From contig NZ_CP147915.1 in NCBI RefSeq assembly GCF_039645585.1, forward strand, positions 496,001 to 560,000: a stretch of DNA of 64,000 bases, in the 5' to 3' direction. Below are positions 8,668 to 18,255 of the stretch, in pieces. Under the pieces are notes generated by a model. It did not search any database. It worked only from the letters and a program-made list of their open reading frames with translations, and was not told the origin of the DNA. Position numbers and translations under genes: made by a program. The stretch comes from Sulfurimonas sp. HSL-1656. GTDB taxonomy: Bacteria > Campylobacterota > Campylobacteria > Campylobacterales > Sulfurimonadaceae. Each line of letters begins with the position of its first letter. The first letter of the stretch is position 1.

Positions 8668-9845
8668 GAGATGCTCTCCTTGTCGAGATAGTCAAAAAAG
8701 GGTTGGAGATCGACGCTTCCGTTGATGGCGGCGGGGCGCAGCTGTTCGGCCTGCCGCAGCGTTTCGGTCAGCGCATCGTTCTCGACGACGGCAATGTGAT
8801 CGACGTAGCGCATCAGTTCGCGCTGGTTGAAAAAGTGGGTCCCCGTAATGGTCCGGCAGCCGAAATGGGCCGGTTCGAGCGGGTTGTGGCCTCCGACGTC
8901 CGCTTTGAAGGCCCCGCCGAGGACGGCGATGTCGCTGATGGCGTAGAGATTGTTGAGCTCGCCCATGACGTCCACGAGCACGAAAACATTCTCTTGCAGC
9001 GCATCGATCCCGCCGTCCCTGCTCCAGCGGGCGATACGTTCGCCGTCGCACTGCTGGTGCAGCATCTCCCAGACGGCATCAAAACGCTCCGGGTGGCGGG
9101 GAACGACCAGCAGGCGGCTGTCGGGATGATCGGCGTAACGGGAACGGAAGGCCTCGAGGATCATCGCCTCCTCCCCCTCGTGGGTGCTGGCAGCCACGAT
9201 CGTCTCGCCCTCGGGTTTGGCGTACGTCTTTGCCGCGGTGACACGTTGCGCCAGTTTGATGTTGCCGATCACTTCGATATTGGCGGCGCCCAGCTGCTCG
9301 AAGCGGGCTTTGTCGTCTTCGCTCTGGCAGAAGACCTTGTCCACCCGTGCAAAGAGGCGGCGGTAGAACCAGCGCAGCTTCTGGTATTTGGGGAAACTGC
9401 GCTCGGAGAGCCGGGCATTGAGCAGGATGACGCGGGCGCCTCTGGCGCGGGCGACGGCAAAAAGCAGGTACCAGAATTCCGCTTCGAGCACGACGAGCGC
9501 GCGCTGGGGTCTGACCCAGAACGGCATGAAGAGCTCGTAGGGGAGGTAGCGGTGCTGCACACCGTACCCTCCGGCGACGTCCTGGCCGGTCTGCGTGATG
9601 GTCGTGATGCGGACGTCATCCGGCGTTAACGGATCGAGCAGCGGCTTCAGCGCGCGCGTTTCGCCGACGGAACAGGCATGGAACCAGATCCCTCCCGGCG
9701 CCAACGGCGGGTTGTGCCTGAGAAAAAAGCGTGCCGGGATCGAACGGCGGTATTTCGGACGCAGGCTGAACAGCAACAGCAGGGGCAGTGCGGCAACGTA
9801 GAGCAGGGCGCTGAGCAGGAAATAGATGAGTGAAAACGGCTTCAT
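8664..9845 (-). CDS. waaA: 3-deoxy-D-manno-octulosonic acid (Kdo) transferase
   Basis: Adds Kdo to lipid A precursor at the inner face of the cytoplasmic membrane. The 393-aa product begins with one hydrophobic anchor (about residues 5-25). The N-terminal glycosyltransferase domain has the ACSVGETRA segment carrying the catalytic Glu. The C-terminal domain has VVPRHPERF and GGHNPLEPA motifs typical of WaaA. I placed the start at 9845 (MKPFSL), directly before the membrane anchor; an upstream in-frame extension to 9950 overlaps the neighbouring gene and is Arg/Lys-rich. No clear Shine-Dalgarno is seen. Confidence 0.92.
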   Translation of the reverse strand: MKPFSLIYFLLSALLYVAALPLLLLFSLRPKYRRSIPARFFLRHNPPLAPGGIWFHACSVGETRALKPLLDPLTPDDVRITTITQTGQDVAGGYGVQHRYLPYELFMPFWVRPQRALVVLEAEFWYLLFAVARARGARVILLNARLSERSFPKYQKLRWFYRRLFARVDKVFCQSEDDKARFEQLGAANIEVIGNIKLAQRVTAAKTYAKPEGETIVAASTHEGEEAMILEAFRSRYADHPDSRLLVVPRHPERFDAVWEMLHQQCDGERIARWSRDGGIDALQENVFVLVDVMGELNNLYAISDIAVLGGAFKADVGGHNPLEPAHFGCRTITGTHFFNQRELMRYVDHIAVVENDALTETLRQAEQLRPAAINGSVDLQPFFDYLDKESIS

Positions 9846-9876
9846 AAGGGTGCCGCGCAATAGGGGGGTGCGAAGC

Positions 9877-10599
9877 TTACGCTTCGGCAGTCGCTTCCTC
9901 TTCGAGGTAGAGGATACGTCCGCAGTGCGGACAGGTTGTGATCTCTTCACCCTTGATGACGTCGGCGTAGACCTTGTCGCTGATGACCATGAAGCAGCCC
10001 ATACACGCCTGGTTGCGTACCGGGACGGCCGTGGTGTTTTTCGCCCAGCGGCGGATCTTCTGGTAGAAGGAGAGACCCTTCTGGTTCATCTGGGAAACGA
10101 GCTCCTGCTTGCGGGCAAAGACCTGCTGGCGTTCGCCGTCGATCTCCGCGAGTTTCGCATCGACATCCGCTTTGACGCTGCCGAGGTTCGCGTCGAGCTC
10201 TTCCATCTGGGTTTTGAGTTCATTGACACGCTCGGTCTTGCTTTCGATGATGCGGTCGAGGCGCTCGATCTCTTCGTTGGCGAAGCTGATCTGCTCCTTG
10301 GCAATCTCTTCCTCGAGCTGGAGGGATTTCATCTCTTTCTCGGTCTTGATCTCCGCGCTTTTTTTACGGTTCTCTTCGAGTTTCTGGGAGAGTTCGGCCA
10401 GGTGGAGCTCGTTTTTCTTGTGCTTGAGCTGCTCGTCCTTGATCTCGTTTTCGAGGCCGTCGATATTGCTCTCAAGGCCCTCTTTTTTCACAAGGGCCGA
10501 TTCGTATTTGTGGTTCGCCGCCTCGATCTGCGGGTCGAAAGCGTCGATCTCTTTGTCGATCTTGGAGAGGTCGATCAGTTGTTTGAGGTGCTTGTTCAC
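9877..10599 (-). CDS. flgZ: HP0958-type coiled-coil zinc-ribbon protein
   Basis: 240 aa. A long antiparallel coiled coil (about residues 5-170, Glu/Lys/Leu-rich) is followed by a zinc ribbon with CMGC and CPHC pairs near the C-terminus. This is the architecture of H. pylori HP0958, which binds RpoN and flaA mRNA and supports flagellar biogenesis. The neighbours waaA and NIF3 match the H. pylori and C. jejuni loci. I chose the GTG at 10599 because AAGGA lies about nine bases upstream and the product then begins NKHLKQLIDL like its relatives. The flagellar role here is inferred from orthology. Confidence 0.82.
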   Translation of the reverse strand: MNKHLKQLIDLSKIDKEIDAFDPQIEAANHKYESALVKKEGLESNIDGLENEIKDEQLKHKKNELHLAELSQKLEENRKKSAEIKTEKEMKSLQLEEEIAKEQISFANEEIERLDRIIESKTERVNELKTQMEELDANLGSVKADVDAKLAEIDGERQQVFARKQELVSQMNQKGLSFYQKIRRWAKNTTAVPVRNQACMGCFMVISDKVYADVIKGEEITTCPHCGRILYLEEEATAEA

Positions 10600-10632
10600 A
10601 GAAGATTCCTTTATCCGTGGGAAAGTTTGAAA

Positions 10633-10652
10633 CAGCATTGTTTGCAATGCTG
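10633..10652 (-). other. Perfect 8-bp hairpin between NIF3 and the zinc-ribbon gene
   Basis: CAGCATTG and CAATGCTG arms around a 4-nt loop. On the minus strand it is followed by TTTCAAACTTT, so it could act as a weak terminator or attenuator, or as an mRNA processing site, between the two genes. Confidence 0.4.
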
Positions 10653-10681
10653 CTACCCGTTGCCGTCGGAGGCTACTACGA

Positions 10682-11404
10682 TCAATAATATGTGAACGGG
10701 TTTTTCGATGACGAAATTATAACCGTTAATCCGAAATTTTTCAAATGCGGGGCAAGGACATCGGGGAAAAAGCGTTCGCTTTCAAAGTGGCCGATGTCGA
10801 TCATGGAGCGTCTGAGGGCATTGGCCTCCATGGCGTCGTGGTACTTGATATCGCCGGTGAGCAGGCAGTCGGCCCGGAGTCCGCGCATCAGGGAGGCACC
10901 GGAGCCCGTCACCAGGGCGACGCGGCGGAGACGTTCGTGGCACCGGACGGTTTTGAGCTGCGCGAGCCCGAAACGCTCGGCGACGTCGCGGGCAAAGGCC
11001 TCGAACTCCGTGTCGACGTCGAAATAGGCGATGAAACCCTCCTGCTCGATCGCACGCTGCCCGAGGATCTCCTCTGCGACCCAGCGGTTGAGGTGGGTCT
11101 GGTCGAAGTTCGTGTGCATTGCGATGTTCGCGATGCTCTTTTTGACCATCGTCTGCAACAGTTTGGCCGGGTACTGCGTGAAATCGAGCGCGTCGAGCCC
11201 CCCGAAGATCAGCGGGTGGTGGGTGATGAGGAGTGTGCCTTCTTCCAGGCGCTCCAGCAGCGCCTCGTCGACGTCGATGCTGAGCACTATAGTCGTGATC
11301 TCCTGCGCCGGGTCGCCGACGATGAGGCCGGAGTTGTCCCACTTCTCCTGCAGTGCAAAAGGCGAAAGCGCGTCAAGCGCCTCGTAGACGGCCTGTAGGG
11401 TCAT
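10682..11404 (-). CDS. NIF3-like dinuclear metal-centre protein
   Basis: Member of the NIF3/YbgI family, whose members form toroidal hexamers with two metal ions per subunit; some act in metal or cofactor handling. Metal-ligand motifs are visible: LITHHPLIF (about residues 58-66), MHTNFD (about 97) and a C-terminal HFESE block. The length of 240 aa is normal for the short form without the central insertion. The ATG overlaps the stop of the upstream NYN gene (TGATG), so the two are probably co-translated. The position next to the HP0958-type gene is conserved in Helicobacter and Campylobacter. Confidence 0.88.
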   Translation of the reverse strand: MTLQAVYEALDALSPFALQEKWDNSGLIVGDPAQEITTIVLSIDVDEALLERLEEGTLLITHHPLIFGGLDALDFTQYPAKLLQTMVKKSIANIAMHTNFDQTHLNRWVAEEILGQRAIEQEGFIAYFDVDTEFEAFARDVAERFGLAQLKTVRCHERLRRVALVTGSGASLMRGLRADCLLTGDIKYHDAMEANALRRSMIDIGHFESERFFPDVLAPHLKNFGLTVIISSSKNPFTYY

Positions 11405-12126
11405 CAGTTGTATCTCCTTTTCTGGCGTTTGTTGTGCACGAAGATGCCGCGGGTGTTGCTCAGCGGGTCGTCGTCTTTGAACTCGAACGCCCCGGTGGCC
11501 CGGATCAGCTCGCCGAGCTTGGTGAAGCCGTAGCTGCGCGGGTCGAAATCGGGCTGTTTATTCGCGACGATCTGCCCGATCATACCCATGTTCGCCCACC
11601 CCGAGTAGTCGGCGGCGTCGTCGACGGCGTCGCGCAGCAGGGCGATGAGCTTCTGCTCCTTGGTAACGTCGATCTGCGCTTTGGCGATGCGGTCCTTTCT
11701 GAGGTTCTCCGTGTAGACGAACTTGTCGCAGGCGCTGACGAAGGGCTTGGGGGTCTTGCGCTCGCCGAAGCCGTAGACGCTCACACCGCTCTCCCGGATG
11801 CGGGAGGCGAGGCGGGTGAAGTCGCTGTCGCTGGAAACGATGCAGAAGCCGTCGAATTTCCCGGTATAGAGCAGGTCCATCGCGTCGATGATCATGGCGC
11901 TGTCGGTTGCGTTCTTGCCGGTGGTGTAGCCGAACTGCTGGATGGGCTGGATGCCGTGTTCGAGCAGATGGGGTTTCCACCCTTTGAGCTGCGTCGAGGT
12001 CCAGTCGCCGTAGATGCGCTTGACGCTGGCGACGCCGTACTGGGCGATCTCATCGAGGAGGCCCTCGATGATGGAGGGCTGGGAGTTGTCCGCGTCGATA
12101 AGGACGGCGAGGTGCTGCTGGTTCAC
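11404..12126 (-). CDS. NYN-domain (PIN-like) nuclease with C-terminal OST-HTH/LOTUS domain
   Basis: Predicted RNA-cleaving or RNA-binding protein of 240 aa. The N-terminal NYN domain shows the acidic catalytic pattern: LIDADN (about residue 10), NATDSAMIID (about 72) and VSSDSDF (about 97). The C-terminal 75 residues (WANMGMIGQIV, YGFTKLGELI) look like an OST-HTH/LOTUS fold. This NYN-LOTUS architecture is widespread in bacteria. It starts at a GTG overlapping the stop codon of the TPR gene (TAGTG), with GGAG about nine bases upstream. Confidence 0.85.
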   Translation of the reverse strand: MNQQHLAVLIDADNSQPSIIEGLLDEIAQYGVASVKRIYGDWTSTQLKGWKPHLLEHGIQPIQQFGYTTGKNATDSAMIIDAMDLLYTGKFDGFCIVSSDSDFTRLASRIRESGVSVYGFGERKTPKPFVSACDKFVYTENLRKDRIAKAQIDVTKEQKLIALLRDAVDDAADYSGWANMGMIGQIVANKQPDFDPRSYGFTKLGELIRATGAFEFKDDDPLSNTRGIFVHNKRQKRRYN

Positions 12127-12731
12127 TACAGCCGCTCCAGGGCTTCGGCCGCTTCGGGATAGTCCGGGCGCAGCTCCAGCGCTTTTTCAAACATCATGCG
12201 GGCCCCTTCCAAATCGCCTTTTTCGATCAGGAGGCGGCCGTAGTTGTAGTAGGTCTCTTCGAAACTGTCGTCGATGTCGACGGCGCTTTTGTAGTGCTCC
12301 TGCGCCTCGTCGAGCCGCCCCAGTTTCCGCAGCACGGCGGCAACGGCGTTGTGGGTCAGGTCGTCACCCGGATCGAGGGTGAGCGAGCGGTTGTATTTCT
12401 GCAGGGCCTCTTCGTTCTCCCCCTCTTTATAGAGGATAAAGCCGAGCTTGTTCAGCACCTCCGGGTTGTCGGGGTCCTGTTTTTCCGCCCGTTCCAGGTA
12501 GACCCTCGCTTCGGAAAGGTTCCCCTCGCCGTAGGCCGTATCCGCCTTGTCGATCAGGGTGTCGATCTCCTGGGCGCCGGGGTGGACGGGGCGTGCCGGT
12601 TCGGGTTCGGGCGGTGTGTCCGTATGGGAAGGGAGTTTCGTCTCCCCGTCTCCGAGGGACTGGACGAATTTATAGATCTGCCACGCGAAAAATGCGGATG
12701 CCGCGAAAAGGATAATCTGGAAGAGGGTCAA
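12126..12731 (-). CDS. Membrane-anchored tetratricopeptide-repeat protein
   Basis: 201 aa. An N-terminal hydrophobic anchor (about residues 2-20) and a Pro/Glu-rich spacer are followed by about four TPR units from residue 55 onwards, with ALxxNPxNxEAL-like spacing (for example YLERAEKQDPDNPEVLNKLG). Such proteins usually act as scaffolds. The neighbours give no clear partner. It is followed by the NYN gene with a one-base overlap and preceded by pgeF 19 bp upstream, so it is probably part of the same leftward operon. Confidence 0.8.
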   Translation of the reverse strand: MTLFQIILFAASAFFAWQIYKFVQSLGDGETKLPSHTDTPPEPEPARPVHPGAQEIDTLIDKADTAYGEGNLSEARVYLERAEKQDPDNPEVLNKLGFILYKEGENEEALQKYNRSLTLDPGDDLTHNAVAAVLRKLGRLDEAQEHYKSAVDIDDSFEETYYNYGRLLIEKGDLEGARMMFEKALELRPDYPEAAEALERL

Positions 12732-12750
12732 ACCGGAGCCTTTTTGAACA

Positions 12751-13500
12751 CTATTTTAGCACAATGACGCCCGCTTGGCGCCCCGTCGTTCCCCCTTCGG
12801 CCCGGTAGGAGAAAAAGCGGTCGGTAGCGCAGGCGGTACAGGCGGCGAGAAGGTCGATATGGCCGGCCGAAAGGCCCGCCGCTTCAAGCTGTTGCACGAG
12901 GATGCGGTTGACGTCCAGGTAGCGGCGGCCGTCCCGGAGGGAGAGGGCCGTGCCGCAGCCGGCCGCTTCGACTTCGGCGGCGACCTCCGGCCCGATCTCG
13001 TAGCAGCAGCTCCCGATCGAGGGGCCAAGCACCGCTAGCAGGTCGGCGGGGTTGCTGCCGTAGGCGTCGTGCATCGCGGCCACGGTCTTGCCGACGATGT
13101 TTTTGAGCGCCCCGGCCCGGCCCGCATGCACGGCGGCAACGGCGCGGCGGCGCGGATCGAACAGCAGCACGGGGGTGCAGTCGGCGACCATCACCATCAG
13201 CGGCTGTCCCCCGATGTCGGTCATCAGCGCGTCGCATTCGGGCCGGCTTTCGAAGCCCATCTCCGGGGTGCAGCGCACGATCCGGTCCGAGTGGACCTGG
13301 CGCATATGCACGAGCCGTTCAGGCGCGTAGCCGAACTGTTCGGCCAGCAGGGCGTGGTTCGCATCGACGACGACGGCATCGTCCCCGACGTGGTAGGCGA
13401 GGTTGAGCGAGGCATACGGGGCGTCGCTGCCGCCCCCCTGCCGTTCGGTAAACCCGTGCAAGAGGCCTTCAGCTTCGGCGAGGAGCTTCGACGTGATCAC
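12751..13500 (-). CDS. pgeF: PgeF/YfiH (LACC1-like) multi-copper/zinc purine nucleoside enzyme
   Basis: Family members act as purine nucleoside phosphorylase/adenosine deaminase. In E. coli, PgeF corrects peptidoglycan precursors carrying L-Ser. The 249-aa product has the conserved motifs VADCTPVLL (about residue 110) and AVHAGRAG (about 128), whose Cys and His residues bind the metal, and a C-terminal CTACATDRFFSYRAEGG segment. The GTG start overlaps the stop of lnt by four bases (GTGA), which implies coupling to lnt. Confidence 0.88.
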   Translation of the reverse strand: MITSKLLAEAEGLLHGFTERQGGGSDAPYASLNLAYHVGDDAVVVDANHALLAEQFGYAPERLVHMRQVHSDRIVRCTPEMGFESRPECDALMTDIGGQPLMVMVADCTPVLLFDPRRRAVAAVHAGRAGALKNIVGKTVAAMHDAYGSNPADLLAVLGPSIGSCCYEIGPEVAAEVEAAGCGTALSLRDGRRYLDVNRILVQQLEAAGLSAGHIDLLAACTACATDRFFSYRAEGGTTGRQAGVIVLK

Positions 13501-14756
13501 TCTATTATCCCCGTCCCCGCGGCGTTGGCCACGTGGAAAATAAGGGTGTGGTGGCGTCTGGCGTAGTAGGTCATCAGGAGCCGCTGCAGCGTCGGTTCGA
13601 TCGACGGGGTGAACCAGGCGTTGTTGCTGATGGCGATCATGTACGCCGGATTGCCGGCAAAAAGGGCGTCGGTCGTCGCTTCGTAGCAGACGGCGTTGCG
13701 GAAGAGGGTGCCGCCGAGGAGGAAGTCGGTGGGGTGATCCGCGGCGAGGTAGTCCGACGCCCCGTCGAAGACCACCTCGTTAACCCAGCCGCCCAGCCAT
13801 TTGGGCAGGGGGATGTACTCGCCGAAGGGGACGAGGACCATCTTCTTGGCGACCTCCATTTTCCCGTTGTGAAAGAAGTAGGTGACGTTGTAATTGTTGC
13901 CGTCCTCAAAGAGCAGTGCCCCTGTCACAATGGCGATCTTTTCCGAACGCGCTTTGAGCTCCTCGATCAGCTCGGGCGCCTTGTTCAGGAAAAGCGGGAA
14001 AACCGACTCCGGAAGAATGATGAGGTCGTAGCCTTCCTGCGCGGCGTCGTCGATGCGCGCAAAATTTCCCAGGATGGTCGGCATGCGGTTGGAGGGTTCC
14101 CATTTAAGCTCCTGGGGGACGGCCGTCGCGGCGAGCTTGATCTTGAGCGGCGGCGGGGAGGGCGGCGTATAGGCGGGGGCGTAGGCGCCGGCAAGCAGCA
14201 GCAGGGCACCGAAACGCAGTGGCGTCTTCAGCGTTGCCACGGCGGCGAGCGCGACGAGGATGAGGGCGAACTGCCATTTTTCAAAACCGAGATAGCTGTG
14301 CAGGAGCGGCAGCTCCGGGACCATCCAGTTGAAGCCCATGGGGGCGACATAGGTGAGCCCGAAGAGCAGAACGGCACGTATGAACGGATGTTCACTTAGG
14401 GCGAGAACGCCGAAATAGAGCAGGTAGACGACCCCGAAAAGCAGGGTCATCAGCGGCATCGCCCAGGGCATGCCGTAGTAGCGGAAGCTGAAGCCGATCC
14501 AGTAGAACCAGAAGATGCCGATCAGGAAACCCGCCTGCAGGACGGTGCGGCGCGGTGCTGCGAGCAGCCCGTAATACGCCCCGAGGGCGAGGAGGGTTTC
14601 GACGGCGGCAATGTGCGGCAGGGCGAAATAGTCGATATAGATAAAGGCCGAGAACGCAAAGGCGATCGCAAAGGCAAGGGTCAGCGATTGAAAAAACGGC
14701 AGCCGTCTCCGCGAGGCTTCCATGACCCGGTCCCCCTCTCTGGCGCGGAACATCAT
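13497..14756 (-). CDS. lnt: Apolipoprotein N-acyltransferase
   Basis: Adds the third acyl chain to lipoproteins in the inner membrane. The 419-aa product has about six N-terminal membrane segments, a periplasmic nitrilase-like domain and a short C-terminus. The catalytic features are the Glu in ILPESVFPLF, the Lys in KKMVLVPFGEY and the Cys in NAVCYE. It is shorter than E. coli Lnt (about 510 aa), as is usual in Campylobacterota. The start overlaps the malQ stop (ATGA within ATGATG); a downstream ATG at 14723 is an alternative. Substrates in this window would include the lipoproteins at 9, 4480, 22110, 32218 and 57690. Confidence 0.9.
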   Translation of the reverse strand: MMFRAREGDRVMEASRRRLPFFQSLTLAFAIAFAFSAFIYIDYFALPHIAAVETLLALGAYYGLLAAPRRTVLQAGFLIGIFWFYWIGFSFRYYGMPWAMPLMTLLFGVVYLLYFGVLALSEHPFIRAVLLFGLTYVAPMGFNWMVPELPLLHSYLGFEKWQFALILVALAAVATLKTPLRFGALLLLAGAYAPAYTPPSPPPLKIKLAATAVPQELKWEPSNRMPTILGNFARIDDAAQEGYDLIILPESVFPLFLNKAPELIEELKARSEKIAIVTGALLFEDGNNYNVTYFFHNGKMEVAKKMVLVPFGEYIPLPKWLGGWVNEVVFDGASDYLAADHPTDFLLGGTLFRNAVCYEATTDALFAGNPAYMIAISNNAWFTPSIEPTLQRLLMTYYARRHHTLIFHVANAAGTGIIE

Positions 14757-16243
14757 GCCTGCGCCACCGGGAATCTGCCGTAAAGTTCGATCATGCTCCG
14801 CAGGGGCTCCCAGGGGGCGTTGTCAAGCTGCTGCGGCGTCACGCGCCAGTGCCAGTTCCCCTCCGCCGTGCCGGGCGTATTCATCCGCGCATCGGAGCCC
14901 AGCCCCAACAGGTCCTGCAGCGGCAGCACGGCGAGGTTCGCCGTACTGGCGAGCGCCGTGCGGTTGAGGCTTTCGTGAAACGCCTCCCAGGGGCAGTGGA
15001 GGTAGCGCATCGTATGGGCGCGCTCGGCCTCTTCCGGCGGCGCGGCATAGAACCAGCCGTTGGTCGTATCGTTGTCGTGGGTGCCCGTGTAAACGACGCA
15101 GTTGCGAATATGGTTGTGGGGCAGGTAGGGATTGCCGGCGTCGCTGCCGAAAGCGAACTGCAGGATCTTCATCCCGGGCAGACCGTAGGCGTCGCGCAGC
15201 GCCTCCACCTCGGGGGTGATGATACCGAGGTCTTCGGCGATGATGGGCAGGTCGTGGCCGAGGACGCGGCGGAAGGCGTCGAAAAGTTTGGCGCCCGGCC
15301 CGGCGATCCACTCGCCGTTGATTGCCGTCTCCTCGTCGGCCGGGACGGACCAGTAGGCCTCGAAGCCGCGGAAATGGTCGATACGCACCCAGTCGTGAAG
15401 TTCCAGGGCCCCCTTCAGGCGGGCAACCCACCACTCATACCCCTCCTGTTCCAGCCGCTCCCAGTCAAAAAGCGGGTTCCCCCAGCGCTGGCCGGTTGCG
15501 CTGAAGTAGTCCGGCGGCACACCCGCCACCGCCGTGGGCTGCAGGTCGTCGTCGAGCTCAAAGTACTCGGGGTTCGCCCAGACGTCGGCGCTGTTCATGG
15601 CGACGTAAATCGGCAGGTCGCCAATGATCTTCACCCCCTTGGCGTTCGCGTATTCGCGCAGGGACTCCCACTGGTCGTAAAAGCAGAACTGCACGAAACG
15701 GTGGTAAGCGGTTTCGTCTTTGAGAATATTCGCGTAGTAGGCCAGGGTTTCGGGTTCGCGCAGGCGGATGTTCTCCGGCCATTCGTTCCAGACGCGTTCG
15801 TTGAAGTAGGTTTTCAGCGCCATGAAAAGCGCGTAGTCATCGAGCCAGGCGGCATGGTCGGCACAGAAGGCGTCGAAGGCCGCCGCCGGGCGGAAGCGGG
15901 CATGCGCTTTCATCAGCATCTGCGTATGGCGCGCGATGACTGCGTCGAAATCGACGCTGCTCTCCTCTGCCGCGGGGAGCGGGCGTTCGTCCGCGTTCAG
16001 AAATCCCGCTCCGACCAGAAGGTCAGGGTCGATCAGCAGGGCGTTGCCGGCAAAGGCGGAGTAGCACTGGTAGGGGGAGTGCCCGAAGCCCGTGGGGCCC
16101 AGCGGGAGGATCTGCCAGTAGCCGACCCCGGAAGCATTGAGCCGGTCGACCCATGCCCGGGCCTCGGTGCCGAGGGTACCCATGCCCCAGGGACCGGGCA
16201 GGGAGGTGGGGTGGAGCAGGAGTCCGGCGGCGCGGGGCATCAT
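14753..16243 (-). CDS. malQ: 4-alpha-glucanotransferase (amylomaltase)
   Basis: GH77 enzyme that transfers maltooligosaccharide segments during glycogen or maltodextrin metabolism. The 496-aa product matches the usual length for a bacterial MalQ. Visible motifs include LLLHPTSLPGPWGMG at the start, VRIDHFRGFEAYW carrying the nucleophile Asp, IAEDLGIITPEV with the acid/base Glu, and TGTHDNDTTNGW. Two ATGs are in tandem at the start, with AAGGA upstream. It is first in the leftward run (lnt and pgeF follow) and divergent from yajC. No other glycogen gene lies in this window. Confidence 0.95.
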   Translation of the reverse strand: MMPRAAGLLLHPTSLPGPWGMGTLGTEARAWVDRLNASGVGYWQILPLGPTGFGHSPYQCYSAFAGNALLIDPDLLVGAGFLNADERPLPAAEESSVDFDAVIARHTQMLMKAHARFRPAAAFDAFCADHAAWLDDYALFMALKTYFNERVWNEWPENIRLREPETLAYYANILKDETAYHRFVQFCFYDQWESLREYANAKGVKIIGDLPIYVAMNSADVWANPEYFELDDDLQPTAVAGVPPDYFSATGQRWGNPLFDWERLEQEGYEWWVARLKGALELHDWVRIDHFRGFEAYWSVPADEETAINGEWIAGPGAKLFDAFRRVLGHDLPIIAEDLGIITPEVEALRDAYGLPGMKILQFAFGSDAGNPYLPHNHIRNCVVYTGTHDNDTTNGWFYAAPPEEAERAHTMRYLHCPWEAFHESLNRTALASTANLAVLPLQDLLGLGSDARMNTPGTAEGNWHWRVTPQQLDNAPWEPLRSMIELYGRFPVAQA

Positions 16244-16365
16244 AAGAGGGTCCTTATGGTTTGGAATAAGCGGATTATAGCAGACACGATGGGGGAATCA
16301 GACCATAGAGTGAACGTTTGGGCATCATGGTTGAAGGGTACAGGGTTTTTAGAGGTGCCCTTTAG

Positions 16366-16396
16366 TATAATGGCACGGATTTTGGGGCACGACCCC
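16366..16396 (+). promoter_or_regulatory. Promoter -10 box and leader hairpin of the yajC-secDF operon
   Basis: TATAAT at 16366-16371 lies in the 175-bp gap divergent from malQ. Downstream, GGGG-CACGA-CCCC (16384-16396) forms a small hairpin, followed by GAAGGA and the yajC ATG. No -35 box stands out, as is common for sigma-70 promoters in this phylum. Confidence 0.5.
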
Positions 16397-16418
16397 GCAT
16401 AATAGAAGGATACACCCA

Positions 16419-16685
16419 ATGGAAATCATCGGACAGTTACTGCCCTTTATCTTTTTGATCGCGATCATGTACTTCATCATCATCCGCCCGCAGCAGCAGC
16501 AGGCGAAGAAGCACAAGGAGATGGTTGAAAACCTGAAAAAAGGGGACAAGATCGTCACTTCCGGCGGTCTGATCGCCGAAGTCAAAAAGGTGGAAGAGAC
16601 ATTCTTCTCCGTTACGCTCGCCGACAACGTGACAGTGAAACTGACCAAAGACGCCGTAGCGCGAAAGTTCGAGGATGAAGCTTAA
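16419..16685 (+). CDS. yajC: Sec translocase accessory protein YajC
   Basis: Small single-span inner-membrane protein (88 aa) that associates with SecDF. The N-terminal membrane segment (about residues 4-22) ends in [14 protein letters not shown], the diagnostic YajC motif. It is followed by the [15 protein letters not shown] segment of the soluble SH3-like part. The gene overlaps the start of secD by 11 bp, so the two are almost certainly translationally coupled. It heads the rightward operon that runs to mfd. Confidence 0.95.
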   Translation: MEIIGQLLPFIFLIAIMYFIIIRPQQQQAKKHKEMVENLKKGDKIVTSGGLIAEVKKVEETFFSVTLADNVTVKLTKDAVARKFEDEA

Positions 16686-18255
16686 CTTCAGAGTAATCGT
16701 CTTCGCGGCCGCGATCCTTTTCGGGGTGGTCTTCTCCGTCCCGTCGCTGCTGCAGACCGATAAAGGGACGAAGATCACCCTCGGGCTTGACCTGCAGGGC
16801 GGTCTGCACATGCTGCTCGGCGTCAAGACCGAAGAGGCGGTCAACTCCCGTCTCAAGGCGATCGCTTCGGGAATCAACCACTTCAGCGAGCGCGAAGAGG
16901 TCCTCATCGACGGCCTTGCCGCCGACGACGAATCGGTCCGTTTTACGCTTCTCGACGGCGACGATGCGCCGGCGATGGATAAGATGCTCGCCGATATCGA
17001 AGGGCTCAGCGTCGTGCACGAGGCGGAGAGCTACCGCATCTCCCTCACGCCCGAAGCGGTGCAGAAGACCCAGAAGCAGGCGGTCGACCAGGCCATCGAG
17101 ACGATCCGTAACCGTCTTGACCAGTTCGGCCTCGCCGAACCGACGGTCGCGCGCCAGGGCGAGGATAAAATCCTCGTCGAACTGCCGGGGATCAAGAGTG
17201 CCGAAGAGGAGCAGCGCGCCAGAGAGCTGATCTCCCGCGCGGCGAAGCTCGAGCTGATGGCCGTGGATGAAGAGCGGAAGATGCGCGCCTATACGATGAC
17301 AGCGGACGAGGCGGCACGCTTCGGCGACGTCATCCTCCCCGATGCGGAAAAGGCGGGCGGGAAGTACCTTGTCCGCGAGATTCCGATTCTCGACGGCTCC
17401 ATGCTCACCGATGCCCAGGTGGCCTTCAACCAGAACAACCAGCCCGTCATCAACTTCTCGCTCAACTCCGAAGGCGCACAGATCTTCGGCGACTTTACCG
17501 GCAAGAACGTCGGCAACCACCTCGCCATCGTCCTCGACGGCCAGGTCTACTCCGCCCCGGTCATCAACGAGCGTATCGGCGGCGGCCACGGCCAGATCAG
17601 CGGGAACTACACGGTCGAACAGGCACAGGACCTCGCCATCGCGCTGCGTTCCGGTGCGCTGCTCGCCCCGATTTTCATGCTGGAAAAACGCTCCGTCGGA
17701 CCGAGCCTCGGGGCCGACAGCATCAAGGCGAGCCTGATCGCGCTTATCGGCGGTTTCGTCCTCGTCTTCATTTTTATGATCGTCTATTACAAGGGGGCGG
17801 GGATCGTCGCGAACATCGCGCTGGTGGCGAACCTCTTCCTCATCATCGCGGTGATGGCGATGTTCGGCGCGACGCTGACCTTGCCGGGGATGGCGGGTAT
17901 CGTCCTGACCGTCGGTATGGCCGTCGACGCCAACGTCATCATCTCCGAACGGATCCGGGAGCTGCTCTACCAGGGGGTCTCCATCCACAAGGCGATCGAA
18001 GAGGGGTACGCCAACGCGATGCGCGCCATCCTCGACGCGAACATCACGACCCTGATCGCGGCGATCGTCCTCTACGTTTACGGGACGGGAGCCATCAAGG
18101 GCTTCGCGATCACGATCAGCATCGGTATCCTTGCTTCCATGCTGACGGCGATCCTCGGCACGCACGGCATCTATGAGATGCTTGAAACACGTATTGCCAA
18201 GAGCAAGAACGTCAGCCTCTGGTTCGGCGTCAGTAAAAAGAAGGCGGCGGCATAA
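16675..18255 (+). CDS. secD: Protein-export membrane protein SecD
   Basis: Uses the proton gradient to pull preproteins out of the SecYEG channel on the periplasmic side. The 526-aa product has one N-terminal span, a large periplasmic region (about 30-350) with [14 protein letters not shown] and the head domain, then five C-terminal spans. The conserved [16 protein letters not shown] motif is in the membrane part. Its last codon overlaps the secF start (TAATG). The length and position match Campylobacterota SecD. Confidence 0.96.
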   Translation: MKLNFRVIVFAAAILFGVVFSVPSLLQTDKGTKITLGLDLQGGLHMLLGVKTEEAVNSRLKAIASGINHFSEREEVLIDGLAADDESVRFTLLDGDDAPAMDKMLADIEGLSVVHEAESYRISLTPEAVQKTQKQAVDQAIETIRNRLDQFGLAEPTVARQGEDKILVELPGIKSAEEEQRARELISRAAKLELMAVDEERKMRAYTMTADEAARFGDVILPDAEKAGGKYLVREIPILDGSMLTDAQVAFNQNNQPVINFSLNSEGAQIFGDFTGKNVGNHLAIVLDGQVYSAPVINERIGGGHGQISGNYTVEQAQDLAIALRSGALLAPIFMLEKRSVGPSLGADSIKASLIALIGGFVLVFIFMIVYYKGAGIVANIALVANLFLIIAVMAMFGATLTLPGMAGIVLTVGMAVDANVIISERIRELLYQGVSIHKAIEEGYANAMRAILDANITTLIAAIVLYVYGTGAIKGFAITISIGILASMLTAILGTHGIYEMLETRIAKSKNVSLWFGVSKKKAAA